Below, piece after piece: positions 24,768-34,044 of a DNA stretch of 64,000 nt (position 1 is its first letter; each line of letters begins with the position of its first letter). Source of the stretch: Ochrobactrum sp. Q0168 (lineage in GTDB: Bacteria > Pseudomonadota > Alphaproteobacteria > Rhizobiales > Rhizobiaceae); contig NZ_JAELXQ010000010.1 in assembly GCF_016427605.1 (NCBI RefSeq), positions 43,239 to 107,238 of the forward strand, in the 5' to 3' direction. The notes under the pieces are model-generated. The model worked only from the letters and a program-made list of their open reading frames with translations, was not told the origin of the DNA and did no database searches. The position numbers were made by a program, and so were the translations under genes.

Positions 24768-25568
24768 ATGACCAACCATCTCCAACAAGACCTGGAAACG
24801 CGGCTGTCACTTGCCAAAGACATTGCGCAGGCAGCCGGTGCCAAGGCGCTGGACTACTTCAACAATCGCGAAGCGCTGACCATAGAAATCAAACGCGACC
24901 CACAAGACGTGGTTTCCATTGCCGACCGGGAAGTCGAACAGCTCATTCGCACGCTTGTTTCTCAAAAGTTTCCAGAAGACGGCTTTCTCGGCGAGGAATA
25001 TGGACTGAACGACGGATCATCCGGGTATACCTGGGTTGTAGACCCCATCGATGGAACGAGCCCCTTCGTAAACGGTATGCCGAACTGGTGCGTGTCGATT
25101 GCCGTTTTGAAAGACGACGAGCCTGTAATCGGCGTTATCAAGGCCCCGTGCTTCGATGAGCTCTATGCTTCTGCAAAAGGATTTGGCGCGACGCTGAATG
25201 GCAAAAAACTCGCGCTCGATCCAACGAAGACTATTCAAAATGCGGTCACTGGCATCGGTGCAAATAACTACGTCACCCCGCAAACCGTAGCAAAAATCGT
25301 TGAGAACTTACTGGAAGCAGGCGGCACCTTCATACGCAATGGATCGGGCGCCTTGATGATTGCCTATGTAGCGGCTGGTAGACTTGTCGGCTACTACGAG
25401 CCCTATATGCACGCTTGGGATTGCATGGCTGGCTTTTGCCTCGTACGCGAAGCTGGCGGATATACCCATCCGTTCTCTGTGAATGGTGAAAACATCCTAA
25501 AAGGCCATCCTGTGTTTGCAGCGGCCCCCGGAGCTGTCGATGACTTGAAAAAGGTCGCTGGCCTTTGA
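24768..25568 (+). CDS. Inositol monophosphatase family phosphatase
   Basis: A 266-residue Mg-dependent phosphatase. The metal site is complete: E76/E77 in LGEEYG, D92 and D95 in VDPIDGTSPF, and a late Asp in HAWDCMAG. Family substrates include inositol-1-phosphate, histidinol phosphate, fructose-1,6-bisphosphate and 3'-phosphoadenosine phosphate; the exact one is not evident. Its place as fourth gene of an Afu-type import operon suggests that it dephosphorylates the imported sugar or polyol phosphate in the cytoplasm. Confidence 0.86.
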   Translation: MTNHLQQDLETRLSLAKDIAQAAGAKALDYFNNREALTIEIKRDPQDVVSIADREVEQLIRTLVSQKFPEDGFLGEEYGLNDGSSGYTWVVDPIDGTSPFVNGMPNWCVSIAVLKDDEPVIGVIKAPCFDELYASAKGFGATLNGKKLALDPTKTIQNAVTGIGANNYVTPQTVAKIVENLLEAGGTFIRNGSGALMIAYVAAGRLVGYYEPYMHAWDCMAGFCLVREAGGYTHPFSVNGENILKGHPVFAAAPGAVDDLKKVAGL

Positions 25569-25595
25569 CACTGTCGTTCCAGTGTGGCGACCGCG

Positions 25596-26432
25596 CTATT
25601 TAACCGTTTGGGGGAAGAGGAAGGTAACACCCGCCTTGATACCCCATTTGGGGCCTTCGTCAGGCCCTTCCAGCCAATATTTCGCGCCGAGCGACAGACT
25701 CATCGTTTGATCGTCAAGCTTTACAATCTTCGAGAATGACCCCGAGACTGGCACTGTCCACTGATCGGCTGTCCAGTCATAGTCAGCATCGAGATTTGCC
25801 GAAATCGTTCTTCCCTTGCCGATATGCCAGGCAATGAAGGGCTGGAGTTCCGTCTGATTCACATCAGGTCTGCTGTCAGACCCAAGGACAGACCAGATAT
25901 GGTTCGCCGACAGACCCGTCGTGATTGCACTCGATTGATAGAGTAGCAGACCCGATGGTCCGAGAGAGAACTTGCCCGAACCCAGCAAATCGTCTGTCGC
26001 AGTTGGAAACGATAACTGCGGTCCGATCGCCCATATAATGGGACCATGGGCGGACGGGGTAAAGGAGAAAGTCTGCGTTATGTCCCCAAGCCCGAAGCTG
26101 CTACCAACCTCGCCAAGGGGGTTGCTATAGACCAACGGAATATCGGTATGGGAAATGACATTCCAGCGATCATTCAATCGCATTGGGATAACTGGCTCGA
26201 TATCGAGAGAGAAGCCGCGTACCTTTCCACTTCCACTGCCAAAATCCAGGTCCGAGTGAACCGGCACGCTGATCATGAACGAAGCGGGGTTGGAGACCTT
26301 TCGCGCGAGTTCATCGATGTCGTCATTCGCGGACTGCGCAAAGGAAGGCATGGAAAGCACCGCAATGCCAATTACTAAGCCCATGGCATTTCGCGTGGCA
26401 ACAAACATGGCTGAGGCGAAGCGAAATCCCAT
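25596..26432 (-). CDS. Outer-membrane beta-barrel-like protein
   Basis: A 278-residue protein with an N-terminal signal sequence (a hydrophobic stretch near residues 17-32, SFAQS) and alternating-residue strands through the rest, ending in an aromatic-containing strand (GIKAGVTFLFPQTVK). It resembles proteins annotated as neuromedin-U-like or COG4313-like barrels, whose role is unknown. It converges on the phosphatase gene and opens the envelope region. A second in-frame Met at residue 9 is a possible start. Confidence 0.65.
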   Translation of the reverse strand: MGFRFASAMFVATRNAMGLVIGIAVLSMPSFAQSANDDIDELARKVSNPASFMISVPVHSDLDFGSGSGKVRGFSLDIEPVIPMRLNDRWNVISHTDIPLVYSNPLGEVGSSFGLGDITQTFSFTPSAHGPIIWAIGPQLSFPTATDDLLGSGKFSLGPSGLLLYQSSAITTGLSANHIWSVLGSDSRPDVNQTELQPFIAWHIGKGRTISANLDADYDWTADQWTVPVSGSFSKIVKLDDQTMSLSLGAKYWLEGPDEGPKWGIKAGVTFLFPQTVK

Positions 26433-26487
26433 CTATGCAACTTTCTTCACTATGCTTGCTTGGAAGCGAGGCGTTGATGAATAAATC

Positions 26488-27147
26488 CTATTTCGCGGTA
26501 GCCTGAGAGAAGGCCACGCCGGTAATCCGCTCCCCGTCCAACCGATAAACGAGCGACTGCTCTACCGTCGCGCCTGAAACTTTATGTTCGTTCGAATAAC
26601 GCGCAAATTGCTTGGCACTTACCTTGCCAAGTCGTTCTTCCAGCGCTTGTTTGTTATCTTTCAAAGCCGGGATGGGCAATTTGAGGTTCGTCAGATCGAT
26701 GCGAGGCTGCGCGCATTTGGCAGACTTATCTGTTATAATCTCCGCCGATATCAAATTGAGAACCGCGCCTTGGCCTTTGTTCTTATTCATGCCATCCGAT
26801 ATGAACCAGATTCGACGAGGCAAATTATCGCCGGTAATCTCGTAGCAAAGCCAAGCCGTTTTAACGGATGACGCGGTGTGACCCTGAACGGTCCCTCCGG
26901 CTACAGCTTGAATTTCGTCAAGCGTCGTTTTTCCCAGCGATACATCTTTATCAGCCAACCGTATAAGGTTGTCGAAGGGAACGCTGAATTGAACAGTGGT
27001 TGCTTTGGCGGTCTGACCACCAAGAACCATGGCCGGAAACCCGCTTAGTTTATCATTCTGAGCATGCGCTGATGAATAGGACAGGACCGCAAAAATCATT
27101 CCTGCCACGCCGACCATTCCGGCGGTATTGAATGATCTGATATGCAT
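26488..27147 (-). CDS. Secreted protein of unknown function
   Basis: About 219 residues with a clear signal peptide (hydrophobic residues 10-25, then SSAHAQND). The mature part has a Cys in WLCYEITG and another in KCAQPR, possibly disulfide-bonded, and no motif I recognise. I use ATG 27147, which has GAGGGAGAAGG before it, instead of an upstream Met. It lies between two outer-membrane-type genes on the same strand and is presumably periplasmic. Confidence 0.7.
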   Translation of the reverse strand: MHIRSFNTAGMVGVAGMIFAVLSYSSAHAQNDKLSGFPAMVLGGQTAKATTVQFSVPFDNLIRLADKDVSLGKTTLDEIQAVAGGTVQGHTASSVKTAWLCYEITGDNLPRRIWFISDGMNKNKGQGAVLNLISAEIITDKSAKCAQPRIDLTNLKLPIPALKDNKQALEERLGKVSAKQFARYSNEHKVSGATVEQSLVYRLDGERITGVAFSQATAK

Positions 27148-27226
27148 ATCCTTCTCCCTCATCGTGTCACGCTGGACTGTTAGATAGTCAATGTTTACAC
27201 AGAGGGGTAATATCCCACCTCTCGAA

Positions 27227-28213
27227 TTAATCTGCTGCCGCGGCCGGTTTGGTAATCGAAGACAGAGGCATAGATAATGTCAGATAAACCGCGTCACCTT
27301 CAGCGCGATTTTCAGCCGCAAATTCGTGGAAATATTTAACACGGGCGGAAAGTGGCTTTTCACCGAGCTCAAAATTCCAGCCGACAGTGGCACCAACGGC
27401 AGCCACACGTCCCTTGAATGGGGCTGCGGCACCGTCTCCACTATCACCGGAAAGCTGCTGATAATAATAGCCAACTAACCCGGCATCGACTTTCGCGTTA
27501 ATGTGCTTTACGGCTGCCCATTCGAAATGGAATTCGTTACCCGTTCTATAGTCGGTCGCCGGATTTTCCGCGTTAAAAGTTACCCCAACCGCGCCGGAAA
27601 TATCCCAGCCGATGGCGGGGTCAAACCAGGTTCCGGCGGCAAATACATCCGCGCCCCAATGGTGAAAAGCGATGTTGGATATCTCGCCGTCCTGATAATC
27701 GCCAATAGGCACATTGACCATTGTACCGACCTGGTAATGAAAATTACCTGTCTGCCAACCAAGAAAACCACTGACGATCGGATCACCGATGGTAAAAACT
27801 GTATCGCGGACACCTGTTGAAATATCCCCGACACGGGGACCGTTCAGAACGACATCCGCTTCGGTCTTTTTCCAGCCGACCGGCAGCGATGCACTCAGAC
27901 CGAGAGAGCCCCCTGCTACACTTTCCGGCAATATCCATATCACGGTCGGAACTTCGATGGCCGCTGTGCCCACCACACCGACCGCCAGCTTACCCCCCGT
28001 TGGGAGGCTCTTGTTTCCGCCCAGATCACCGCGATAATAATAGAAATCGTTTTGAAAGTAGAGGCCCGAAGGCGGCGTTATAGCCGCGGCCGGCCCTTTA
28101 GATCCCAATAGGTAGAACCCCGCCCCTCCTTCAGCGCCCATAGCGACAGACGGAATAAGCAACAATCCCGTCAATGACCCCAATGCCAGCGTATGAAGCG
28201 AAAATCGACCCAT
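27227..28213 (-). CDS. SphA/COG4313-type outer-membrane protein
   Basis: About 328 residues with a signal peptide ending near VAMGAEGG and the opening EGGAGFYLLGSKGPAAAITP found in COG4313 proteins, once described as meta-pathway phenol-degradation proteins and thought to form an outer-membrane channel. The remainder is a beta-barrel-like series of strands. The ATG at 28213 follows GAGGGGATAAC. Its upstream region carries a copy of the shared 16-bp site at 28321-28336, linking it to the sulfatase regulon. Confidence 0.75.
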   Translation of the reverse strand: MGRFSLHTLALGSLTGLLLIPSVAMGAEGGAGFYLLGSKGPAAAITPPSGLYFQNDFYYYRGDLGGNKSLPTGGKLAVGVVGTAAIEVPTVIWILPESVAGGSLGLSASLPVGWKKTEADVVLNGPRVGDISTGVRDTVFTIGDPIVSGFLGWQTGNFHYQVGTMVNVPIGDYQDGEISNIAFHHWGADVFAAGTWFDPAIGWDISGAVGVTFNAENPATDYRTGNEFHFEWAAVKHINAKVDAGLVGYYYQQLSGDSGDGAAAPFKGRVAAVGATVGWNFELGEKPLSARVKYFHEFAAENRAEGDAVYLTLSMPLSSITKPAAAAD

Positions 28214-28320
28214 GTTATCCCCTCGGCTATGAGCGTGGCTGCTCATCATTCCTGCGAATCTACCAATAATTAATTTTTAATAATATTCGTTTCTTTTTTT
28301 TCCTCGCGCAATGTCTAATT

Positions 28321-28336
28321 AGTACGTTACTGTAAA
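28321..28336 (-). promoter_or_regulatory. Shared operator site 1
   Basis: On the minus strand this reads TTTACAGTAACGTACT, 108 bp before the SphA-like gene start and facing it. It is one of five near-identical sites in the region. Confidence 0.7.
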
Positions 28337-28396
28337 TCCACGGCTGCCTGACGCTTTCAGAACCGGGGCCGAACATAGACACCTTAGTTGCGATAT

Positions 28397-29533
28397 TCAT
28401 CGGTCGAACACGAGATAGTTTTCCCATGCGCGCATGCGCAGCAAAATCTTCCGGATCAGCGCAAATTCGGTCCAGTGCGGTGTATAAATAGCGACCTCAG
28501 CGGCAACACCTCCCGGCAACTGAAAATCAGAAAGATCATCTGTAATGTCGACAATCACATAGACACGACCCTCCCCGGCACCTGGAGTTGCGGATTGAAG
28601 GGTTCCGGCAGGTTCCAGCTGGCCTTCAGCCATAAATGGCAAAACCTTGCTCACTTTACCGCGAAACACTTGGCCCGGCACGCCAGCGAAGGAAACTTCC
28701 GCCTCATCGCCTTCGCGCACCCGCTGTAAACCGATCTGGTTGAAGGCCGCTGCCAGAATGCGCCGGTCGGTATGCACGAATGTCATAACGGGTTTCAAAG
28801 GAAGCGAAACAGCCATCATCCCCGGATGCAAAAAGACCTGTGTGGCATATCCGTCTGTTGGCGCGCGGTATACGCTTTGTTCAAGTTCGAACTCCGCACG
28901 CGAGAGCTCTGCTTGCAACTGCGCGACATTGGTATCGACCCCATCAATGAGGCTGTTGGCAGTTAGTCGCGCCTGATCGGCCTGAGCCTCGGCGGAGGTC
29001 AGCGCAGCTTCCGCAGCACGGAATGTATTTCTGAGATCTGCAACTTCCTCGTCGGAGAACGGTTTGACGTTTTTGCTGTTCGCAGCCTGGTGTCGTTCAT
29101 AATCGTCCTTGGCCTGATCACGATTGGCGCGAGCGGACTGAACAGAGGCTTCGGCAGAGCGTAATGCTGCTTTTTGCTCCGCAACGGCCTGTTCCGCTGC
29201 CGCTAACGCTGCCTTACGTCGGGCAACCGCATATTCAAACGGACGAGGATCGAGACGAAAAAGTATATCGCCCTTCTTCACACTTGTATTCGCTTGAACA
29301 GGGACTTCCACCACTTGCCCGTTAACGGCAGGACTGATCGGCGTCGCATAGAAGTATATTCGCCCGTCCGTCGAGAAAGGGTGATTATAGTTCATGACAA
29401 TGATGATAGCCCCCACCAGAAAGATACCGCCCACGGCCGCTGTCGTAATTGTCCACTTCGTCGCTGAAACATGAAGAAAGCGAAAGGCGACAATACAAAT
29501 GCTGGCATAAAGAAGACACAGAAGCGTCGTCAT
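28397..29533 (-). CDS. HlyD-family membrane fusion protein, YiaV-like
   Basis: A 378-residue adaptor with two N-terminal hydrophobic segments (about residues 1-20 and 29-48), a lipoyl-like half (ISPAVNGQVVEVPVQ), a long Ala/Glu/Gln-rich coiled-coil hairpin (about 105-215), the second lipoyl half (YRAPTDGYATQV) and a beta-barrel domain. It belongs to the EmrA/YiaV/YibH type. Its start overlaps the upstream DUF3302 gene by four bases, the same pair as E. coli yiaW-yiaV. No partner transporter is encoded here, so what it couples to is unknown. Confidence 0.85.
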   Translation of the reverse strand: MTTLLCLLYASICIVAFRFLHVSATKWTITTAAVGGIFLVGAIIIVMNYNHPFSTDGRIYFYATPISPAVNGQVVEVPVQANTSVKKGDILFRLDPRPFEYAVARRKAALAAAEQAVAEQKAALRSAEASVQSARANRDQAKDDYERHQAANSKNVKPFSDEEVADLRNTFRAAEAALTSAEAQADQARLTANSLIDGVDTNVAQLQAELSRAEFELEQSVYRAPTDGYATQVFLHPGMMAVSLPLKPVMTFVHTDRRILAAAFNQIGLQRVREGDEAEVSFAGVPGQVFRGKVSKVLPFMAEGQLEPAGTLQSATPGAGEGRVYVIVDITDDLSDFQLPGGVAAEVAIYTPHWTEFALIRKILLRMRAWENYLVFDR

Positions 29534-29826
29534 GCCTTCCGCTCCTCAAGCTTGCTTTCCAGTGCCGACAACCGTCTTTCAAGGTTTGGATTCTGGCTTC
29601 CCCACCCCCGGTCTGGCCGATAGGCCATGGCCCAAATCCAGAGAAACGGCCAGATTGCGTGGAGAGTAAACAGGCTGACCCATCCAGCTGCCATGATAGC
29701 GTCCTGATGGGGATGGTCCCGGCGTTTTGCAATCTCATAAGGAATATCATGAATGGCGATTATTCCATAAACAAAGACCAACACTATGAAAACGATCAGC
29801 GCGAGGGCTATATAGTCGAGCACCAT
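29530..29826 (-). CDS. DUF3302 inner-membrane protein, YiaW-like
   Basis: A 98-residue protein with two transmembrane helices (about residues 4-26 and 46-68), a loop containing HDIPYEIAKRRDHPHQDAI and a charged C-terminal tail. It corresponds to the DUF3302/YiaW family, which always accompanies a YiaV-like fusion protein. A GTGGGG site precedes ATG 29826; a frame from 29865 is possible but less likely. The shared 16-bp site lies 67 bp upstream. Confidence 0.8.
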   Translation of the reverse strand: MVLDYIALALIVFIVLVFVYGIIAIHDIPYEIAKRRDHPHQDAIMAAGWVSLFTLHAIWPFLWIWAMAYRPDRGWGSQNPNLERRLSALESKLEERKA

Positions 29827-29892
29827 GACGACCCCACGATTGCTGGCGAGATTGAGACGCTGCAAAGTAACGTCAAGCGAGATCGGAAGTGG

Positions 29893-29908
29893 AGTACGTT
29901 ACCGTAAC
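29893..29908 (-). promoter_or_regulatory. Shared operator site 2
   Basis: Minus strand GTTACGGTAACGTACT, facing the yiaW-like gene. It differs from the consensus only at the first base. Confidence 0.7.
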
Positions 29909-30017
29909 AAATTTGCTTTTGGCATCTATGCCGGGCGACACATTTTTTATGACGGGTAAGCCGTAGATACCCAATTGTCTTCCACAGCTCAACACGACCG
30001 GATAGACAGCTTCCGTG

Positions 30018-31709
30018 TCAGTTTTTTACTGTCAGTTTATCCGGCTGCGTCTTTGTCTGCCCAACCTGGATTTGATCGATAATAACGTTTGTGACAATGT
30101 TTGGGACACTCATGGCTGCCAGTTTTTCACCGACGATCTCACGTAAATTGGGATTAGATCGCGTCGCATCCCGAAGCTCGTTTTGGGCTTCACTTGGTCG
30201 CAACTGAACAAGTGCCGCCAGTCTGAAACCGGTTGCAAAGACGTTTTGCGGCGGCAGCTGATTTGCGCGCAGCAGCACGTTGTGCCAATCACCGCGCCGG
30301 GCGGCGTCAAGCGCAAGTACCGTTCGCGCTTTCAAAGCGAGAGTGCGGTCTGTTTGGCTGTTTTCGTCAATGAGAGCGACGGCCTGATCCCAATTTTCGT
30401 TGGCGAAGAGGACCGAGGCCAGCATAGCCTTCGCTTCCAGATTATTGGGATTGAGAGAGACGGCGCGCTTCCCCGCCTCAAGCGCTTCATCGATCCTGCC
30501 TTTACGAAAATTTGCTTCCATCAAAGCAAATTCGGCACGATCCGACCCCGGCGCTATCGAGGCGGCATTTTGCGCAAGCTCCAGGCTGCGGTCGAGCACG
30601 TCCTTGCTGACTAAGGCCGCATTGGCATTCACAAGGACACGAGAAAGAGCGGCCATGGCGTCGCTTTGTCTGGGGTCGCTCTTTAACGTCTGCTCAAGAC
30701 ATGTTTCATTGTCCGATAGCGCCTGCCCTTTCGCCAACGATATCTCTGCTTTAAGAACACAAACATTGCCGATGAATGAGCCTTTCACATCTGCAGCCAG
30801 ACGCGTATTGATCACCCCGGTTGAGGCGGCCAGCTTTTGTGAAAGGGCGGACGACAGCGCTGATCGCACGTGTACCGACGATTGCCCTATCCCCGAAGCC
30901 TCTTCGACGCCAGAGCTGACGATAACGTTTTTTACCTCGTCATTCACCTGCCACCAGATGCTTCTTATGTCGCCTTCAACGCGATAACGCATTCGAACTG
31001 TATAGGCTGGAAACCGCATTTGGGGATCGACAGACCCGCTATCGTCGGAACGAAGTGCCAGCGTATGGAAATTACCGAGCGCGATCAGTAGCGAATCCCG
31101 AACATTCTCAGCTTCTACTTCAAAGGCCGGATCCTCGGCGCGAAAATCAATGGCAACAGTTGGCTTTACGGTGTCGACCGACCGATTTGTCATAAAATAG
31201 ACCAGTGTAAAGGAAATAAACAATACAAAACCGGCGACAGCCAGATCCATATATTTGAGACGTAGCCTTAACTTTAACGGAGGTTTCAATGGCGGCGGAA
31301 TAGGCTCGCCCACAAAAGGCTCTTCAGAAACCGGTATATCAGTAGCTGCACGACGATTAAAAGCGAGAGTATATTTGCCTTTTGGAAGCTCGATCTCAAT
31401 CGGCTTTTCCTTACCAAAAGCCTCGTAATACTGCACCAGAGCGGCGCGCAACCGGCTGATTTCTATCCGTACAATCGGGTCAGTGGAAGGGTCGAAGCTA
31501 TCTGGCCGCCCCAGAACGTCGATCGCTATCGAATAGCCCTTCACCCCTTCGGAGCTGCCGGAAAAATGGAGATCCGCGATGTAGCTCAGGATTGCCCTGC
31601 CCCGTTCAGTCGCCCGAAATCGCTTGTCCGCAATTAGGTCGGCCAGTGCGGATTTGACTTCTTGATCTGACGCTTCCCGGTCATCAAACGCATTACTATT
31701 CCGTGTCAT
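30018..31709 (-). CDS. Membrane-anchored TPR protein with DNA-binding-like N-terminus
   Basis: 563 residues in three parts. Residues 30-118 (RFRATERGRAILSYIADL, then VLGRPDSFDPSTDPIVRIE and LPKGKYTLAF) match the N-terminal domain seen in many TPR or TolB-like regulators that resembles a winged helix. One transmembrane helix spans about 154-174. The rest, predicted periplasmic, contains TPR-like repeats (about 355-470; ALEAGKRAVSLNPNNLEAKA). The architecture is like CadC/ToxR one-component regulators. It lies at the centre of the five shared sites and is the best candidate to bind them. GAGGGGTGGT precedes the ATG. Confidence 0.7.
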   Translation of the reverse strand: MTRNSNAFDDREASDQEVKSALADLIADKRFRATERGRAILSYIADLHFSGSSEGVKGYSIAIDVLGRPDSFDPSTDPIVRIEISRLRAALVQYYEAFGKEKPIEIELPKGKYTLAFNRRAATDIPVSEEPFVGEPIPPPLKPPLKLRLRLKYMDLAVAGFVLFISFTLVYFMTNRSVDTVKPTVAIDFRAEDPAFEVEAENVRDSLLIALGNFHTLALRSDDSGSVDPQMRFPAYTVRMRYRVEGDIRSIWWQVNDEVKNVIVSSGVEEASGIGQSSVHVRSALSSALSQKLAASTGVINTRLAADVKGSFIGNVCVLKAEISLAKGQALSDNETCLEQTLKSDPRQSDAMAALSRVLVNANAALVSKDVLDRSLELAQNAASIAPGSDRAEFALMEANFRKGRIDEALEAGKRAVSLNPNNLEAKAMLASVLFANENWDQAVALIDENSQTDRTLALKARTVLALDAARRGDWHNVLLRANQLPPQNVFATGFRLAALVQLRPSEAQNELRDATRSNPNLREIVGEKLAAMSVPNIVTNVIIDQIQVGQTKTQPDKLTVKN

Positions 31710-31830
31710 ACCACCCCTCGGGAACCGACATGAGAATAAATTAGCTGTTTGCGATTAAGATAGTCCCCGCAAATCCGTTGTCAATAATAACGCCCACCGT
31801 AAATAACTTGTTTCATTTTGGGGCACATCT

Positions 31831-32106
31831 CTATTTGTGAAGTAAGCAATACTGCAATACGTCCTCTTCGATCTCCTTACATATGATCTCATATTCCAAG
31901 GAAAGGGGTGTGACTTCGATTTCAGCGCGGCGCAGTTTCTCCAGCATATTGCTGGCTTCATCATATGCCTCGAAAAGACCGATCAACGGCTCGCCGGAAA
32001 GCTGCTTGAGCTCCGAACGCACAGATGGCAGCTTTAACATGAGTTTACTCAGTCCGCTTCTCGATGCAGAACTGAAGCTGCGGCGGACTGCATCATCCTG
32101 GGTCAC
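31831..32106 (-). CDS. Small protein of unknown function
   Basis: 91 residues, no signal peptide or membrane segment, largely helical, with a Glu-rich C-terminal half (EYEIICKEIEEDVLQYCLL). I recognise no family. The ribosome site is weak. Support for a real gene comes from a copy of the shared 16-bp site 65 bp upstream, oriented toward it. It is transcribed in the same direction as the membrane TPR protein that follows after 121 bp. Confidence 0.5.
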   Translation of the reverse strand: MTQDDAVRRSFSSASRSGLSKLMLKLPSVRSELKQLSGEPLIGLFEAYDEASNMLEKLRRAEIEVTPLSLEYEIICKEIEEDVLQYCLLHK

Positions 32107-32170
32107 GTGCCACGGTTCTCCCCTCTACGGATTTTGATTGCAAAGAATGGCACCAATTTGTGGCGACGGC

Positions 32171-32186
32171 AGTACGTTACGGTAAA
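32171..32186 (-). promoter_or_regulatory. Shared operator site 3
   Basis: Minus strand TTTACCGTAACGTACT, 65 bp before the start of the 91-residue gene. Confidence 0.7.
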
Positions 32187-32272
32187 TATCGTCGGCACCA
32201 TGCCGACTAGGCGATACTTGCGACCGATAAACTATCAGCCCGATTTAGCGTAAATAACGATCACCGGGCATG

Positions 32273-32288
32273 TTTACTGTAACGTACT
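32273..32288 (+). promoter_or_regulatory. Shared operator site 4
   Basis: Plus strand TTTACTGTAACGTACT, 125 bp before the arylsulfatase start. Confidence 0.7.
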
Positions 32289-32412
32289 TACACTGGCCCC
32301 GGATTTGTTCGAGCCTCCTCGGGTTGCCATCGATAGAGCATCGACGACATCCCAATTTGCCTCGTAAACAGGAGCGCGGAATGTTGAATAAATCCATCTT
32401 GAGGAGGCCGCT

Positions 32413-34038
32413 ATGAAGACGCCTGTCATCCGTAGACTACTTTCAGCGACTGCTGCCTTGGTCATGACAGTGACTTCTGCGACGGTCGTTACGCCCGTAT
32501 ATGCACAGCAAGCCGCGCCCGCCCAACCCGCGGCGAAACCGAATATTCTCGTTATTTTCGGCGACGATGTCGGTCAAACCAACATCAGCGCCTATAGCGA
32601 TGGGCTCGTCGGGTACAGAACGCCTAATATCGACCGGATTGCCAAGGAAGGCATGCGGTTCACTGACTATTATGCGGAAAACTCTTGCACAGCCGGGCGT
32701 TCAACCTTCATCACTGGTCAGGTTTGCTTACGAACGGGTCTGTGCAAAGTGGGCGCGCCCGGAGCGCCGGTTGGTCTTCAGGCAAACGATATCACTATCG
32801 CCCAGGCTCTGAAGCCACTCGGATACGCAACTGGGCAGTTTGGCAAGAACCACCTTGGTGACAAGGATGAATTTCTGCCGACCCAACACGGTTTTGACGA
32901 GTTCTTCGGAAACCTTTACCATCTGAATGCCGAAGAGGAGCCGGAGCAGCCCACTTGGCCGAAGAACGACAAGGAATTTCTTAAGGCATATTCTCCAAGA
33001 GGCGTAGTAAAATCCTCTGCTGACGGCAAAGTCGAAGATACGGGTCCGCTTACCAAGAAGCGGATGGAGACTATTGATGACGAAACCACAGCCGCCGCGA
33101 TTGATTTCATTGACCGCCAGACCAAGGCCGGCAAACCGTTCTTCACCTGGATGAACACCACCCGCATGCATGCCTTCACGCATGTTCGTGAGTCCATGCG
33201 CGGCCAAAGCGGCATGGCTTATAACGAATATGCGGATGGTATGATCGAGCATGACGGCGATGTCGGCAAACTTCTCAAGAAGCTTGACGATCTTGGCATC
33301 ACAGACAACACAATTGTCGTTTACACCACCGACAACGGACCGAACCAATGGTCATGGCCGGACGCAGCCACCACGCCCTTCCGTTCGGAAAAAGACACCA
33401 ATTGGGAAGGTGCTTTCCGCGTTCCAGCTATGGTCCGCTGGCCAGGACATATCAAGCCTGATCAGGTTTCGAATGAGATGTTCTCCGGGCTGGACTGGTT
33501 TCCAACACTGTTGGCCGCAGCCGGGGATCCGGACATAAAGGACAGATTGTTGAAGGGCTGGAAGCCAGAGGGCAGCACCACAACCTTCCGCAATCATCTC
33601 GACGGTTACAACCAGCTCGATTATCTGACTGGAAAGGCAGATAAAAGTTCACGGAGTGAATTCTTTTACTTCGATGACGACGGCAACTTGGTTGCGACAC
33701 GATTCGACGAATGGAAAGTGGTATTCCATGAACAGCCAGCGCCCGGAGGATTTGCTGTGTGGCAAACACCGCTGGTAACCTGGCGTGTACCGAAGCTGTT
33801 TAACCTTCGTATGGACCCGTATGAACGCGCTGACGTCGTCTCCGACCAGTACAATGACTGGCTGGTACGAAACGACTTCCTTCTTGTGAAGGCCCAGCTG
33901 AAGGCCGCGGCTTTGTTGGAGACTTTTGTCCAGTATCCGCCAAGCCAACGCAACGCCAGCTTTAACCTCGAAGGTGTACGGGCGCAGGTCGACAAAGCAA
34001 TTGATCAGTCGTTCAAGGAACGCGGTATAGAAAAGTAA
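32413..34038 (+). CDS. Periplasmic arylsulfatase, Cys-type
   Basis: 541 residues with a signal peptide (cleavage near VYAQQ). The catalytic motif is C92-T-A-G-R96 (SCTAGRSTF), whose cysteine must be oxidised to formylglycine; the Ala/Gly in place of Pro is tolerated in the family. Calcium ligands begin with D51/D52 (FGDDVGQTN), and FGKNHLGD is the second signature. It should hydrolyse a sulfate ester in the periplasm; the substrate is unknown. GGAGG precedes the ATG, the shared site lies 125 bp upstream, and a strong terminator follows. A matching activating enzyme is encoded at 40383. Confidence 0.92.
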   Translation: MKTPVIRRLLSATAALVMTVTSATVVTPVYAQQAAPAQPAAKPNILVIFGDDVGQTNISAYSDGLVGYRTPNIDRIAKEGMRFTDYYAENSCTAGRSTFITGQVCLRTGLCKVGAPGAPVGLQANDITIAQALKPLGYATGQFGKNHLGDKDEFLPTQHGFDEFFGNLYHLNAEEEPEQPTWPKNDKEFLKAYSPRGVVKSSADGKVEDTGPLTKKRMETIDDETTAAAIDFIDRQTKAGKPFFTWMNTTRMHAFTHVRESMRGQSGMAYNEYADGMIEHDGDVGKLLKKLDDLGITDNTIVVYTTDNGPNQWSWPDAATTPFRSEKDTNWEGAFRVPAMVRWPGHIKPDQVSNEMFSGLDWFPTLLAAAGDPDIKDRLLKGWKPEGSTTTFRNHLDGYNQLDYLTGKADKSSRSEFFYFDDDGNLVATRFDEWKVVFHEQPAPGGFAVWQTPLVTWRVPKLFNLRMDPYERADVVSDQYNDWLVRNDFLLVKAQLKAAALLETFVQYPPSQRNASFNLEGVRAQVDKAIDQSFKERGIEK

Positions 34039-34044
34039 CAGTTG

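Larger units (their letters stand above)
32107..32412. promoter_or_regulatory. Divergent regulatory region with two shared sites
   Basis: This 306-bp gap separates the 91-residue gene (minus) from the arylsulfatase (plus). It holds shared sites at 32171-32186 and 32273-32288, facing outward in opposite directions, and a degenerate copy near 32244-32259. No other coding potential is seen. Confidence 0.65.
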
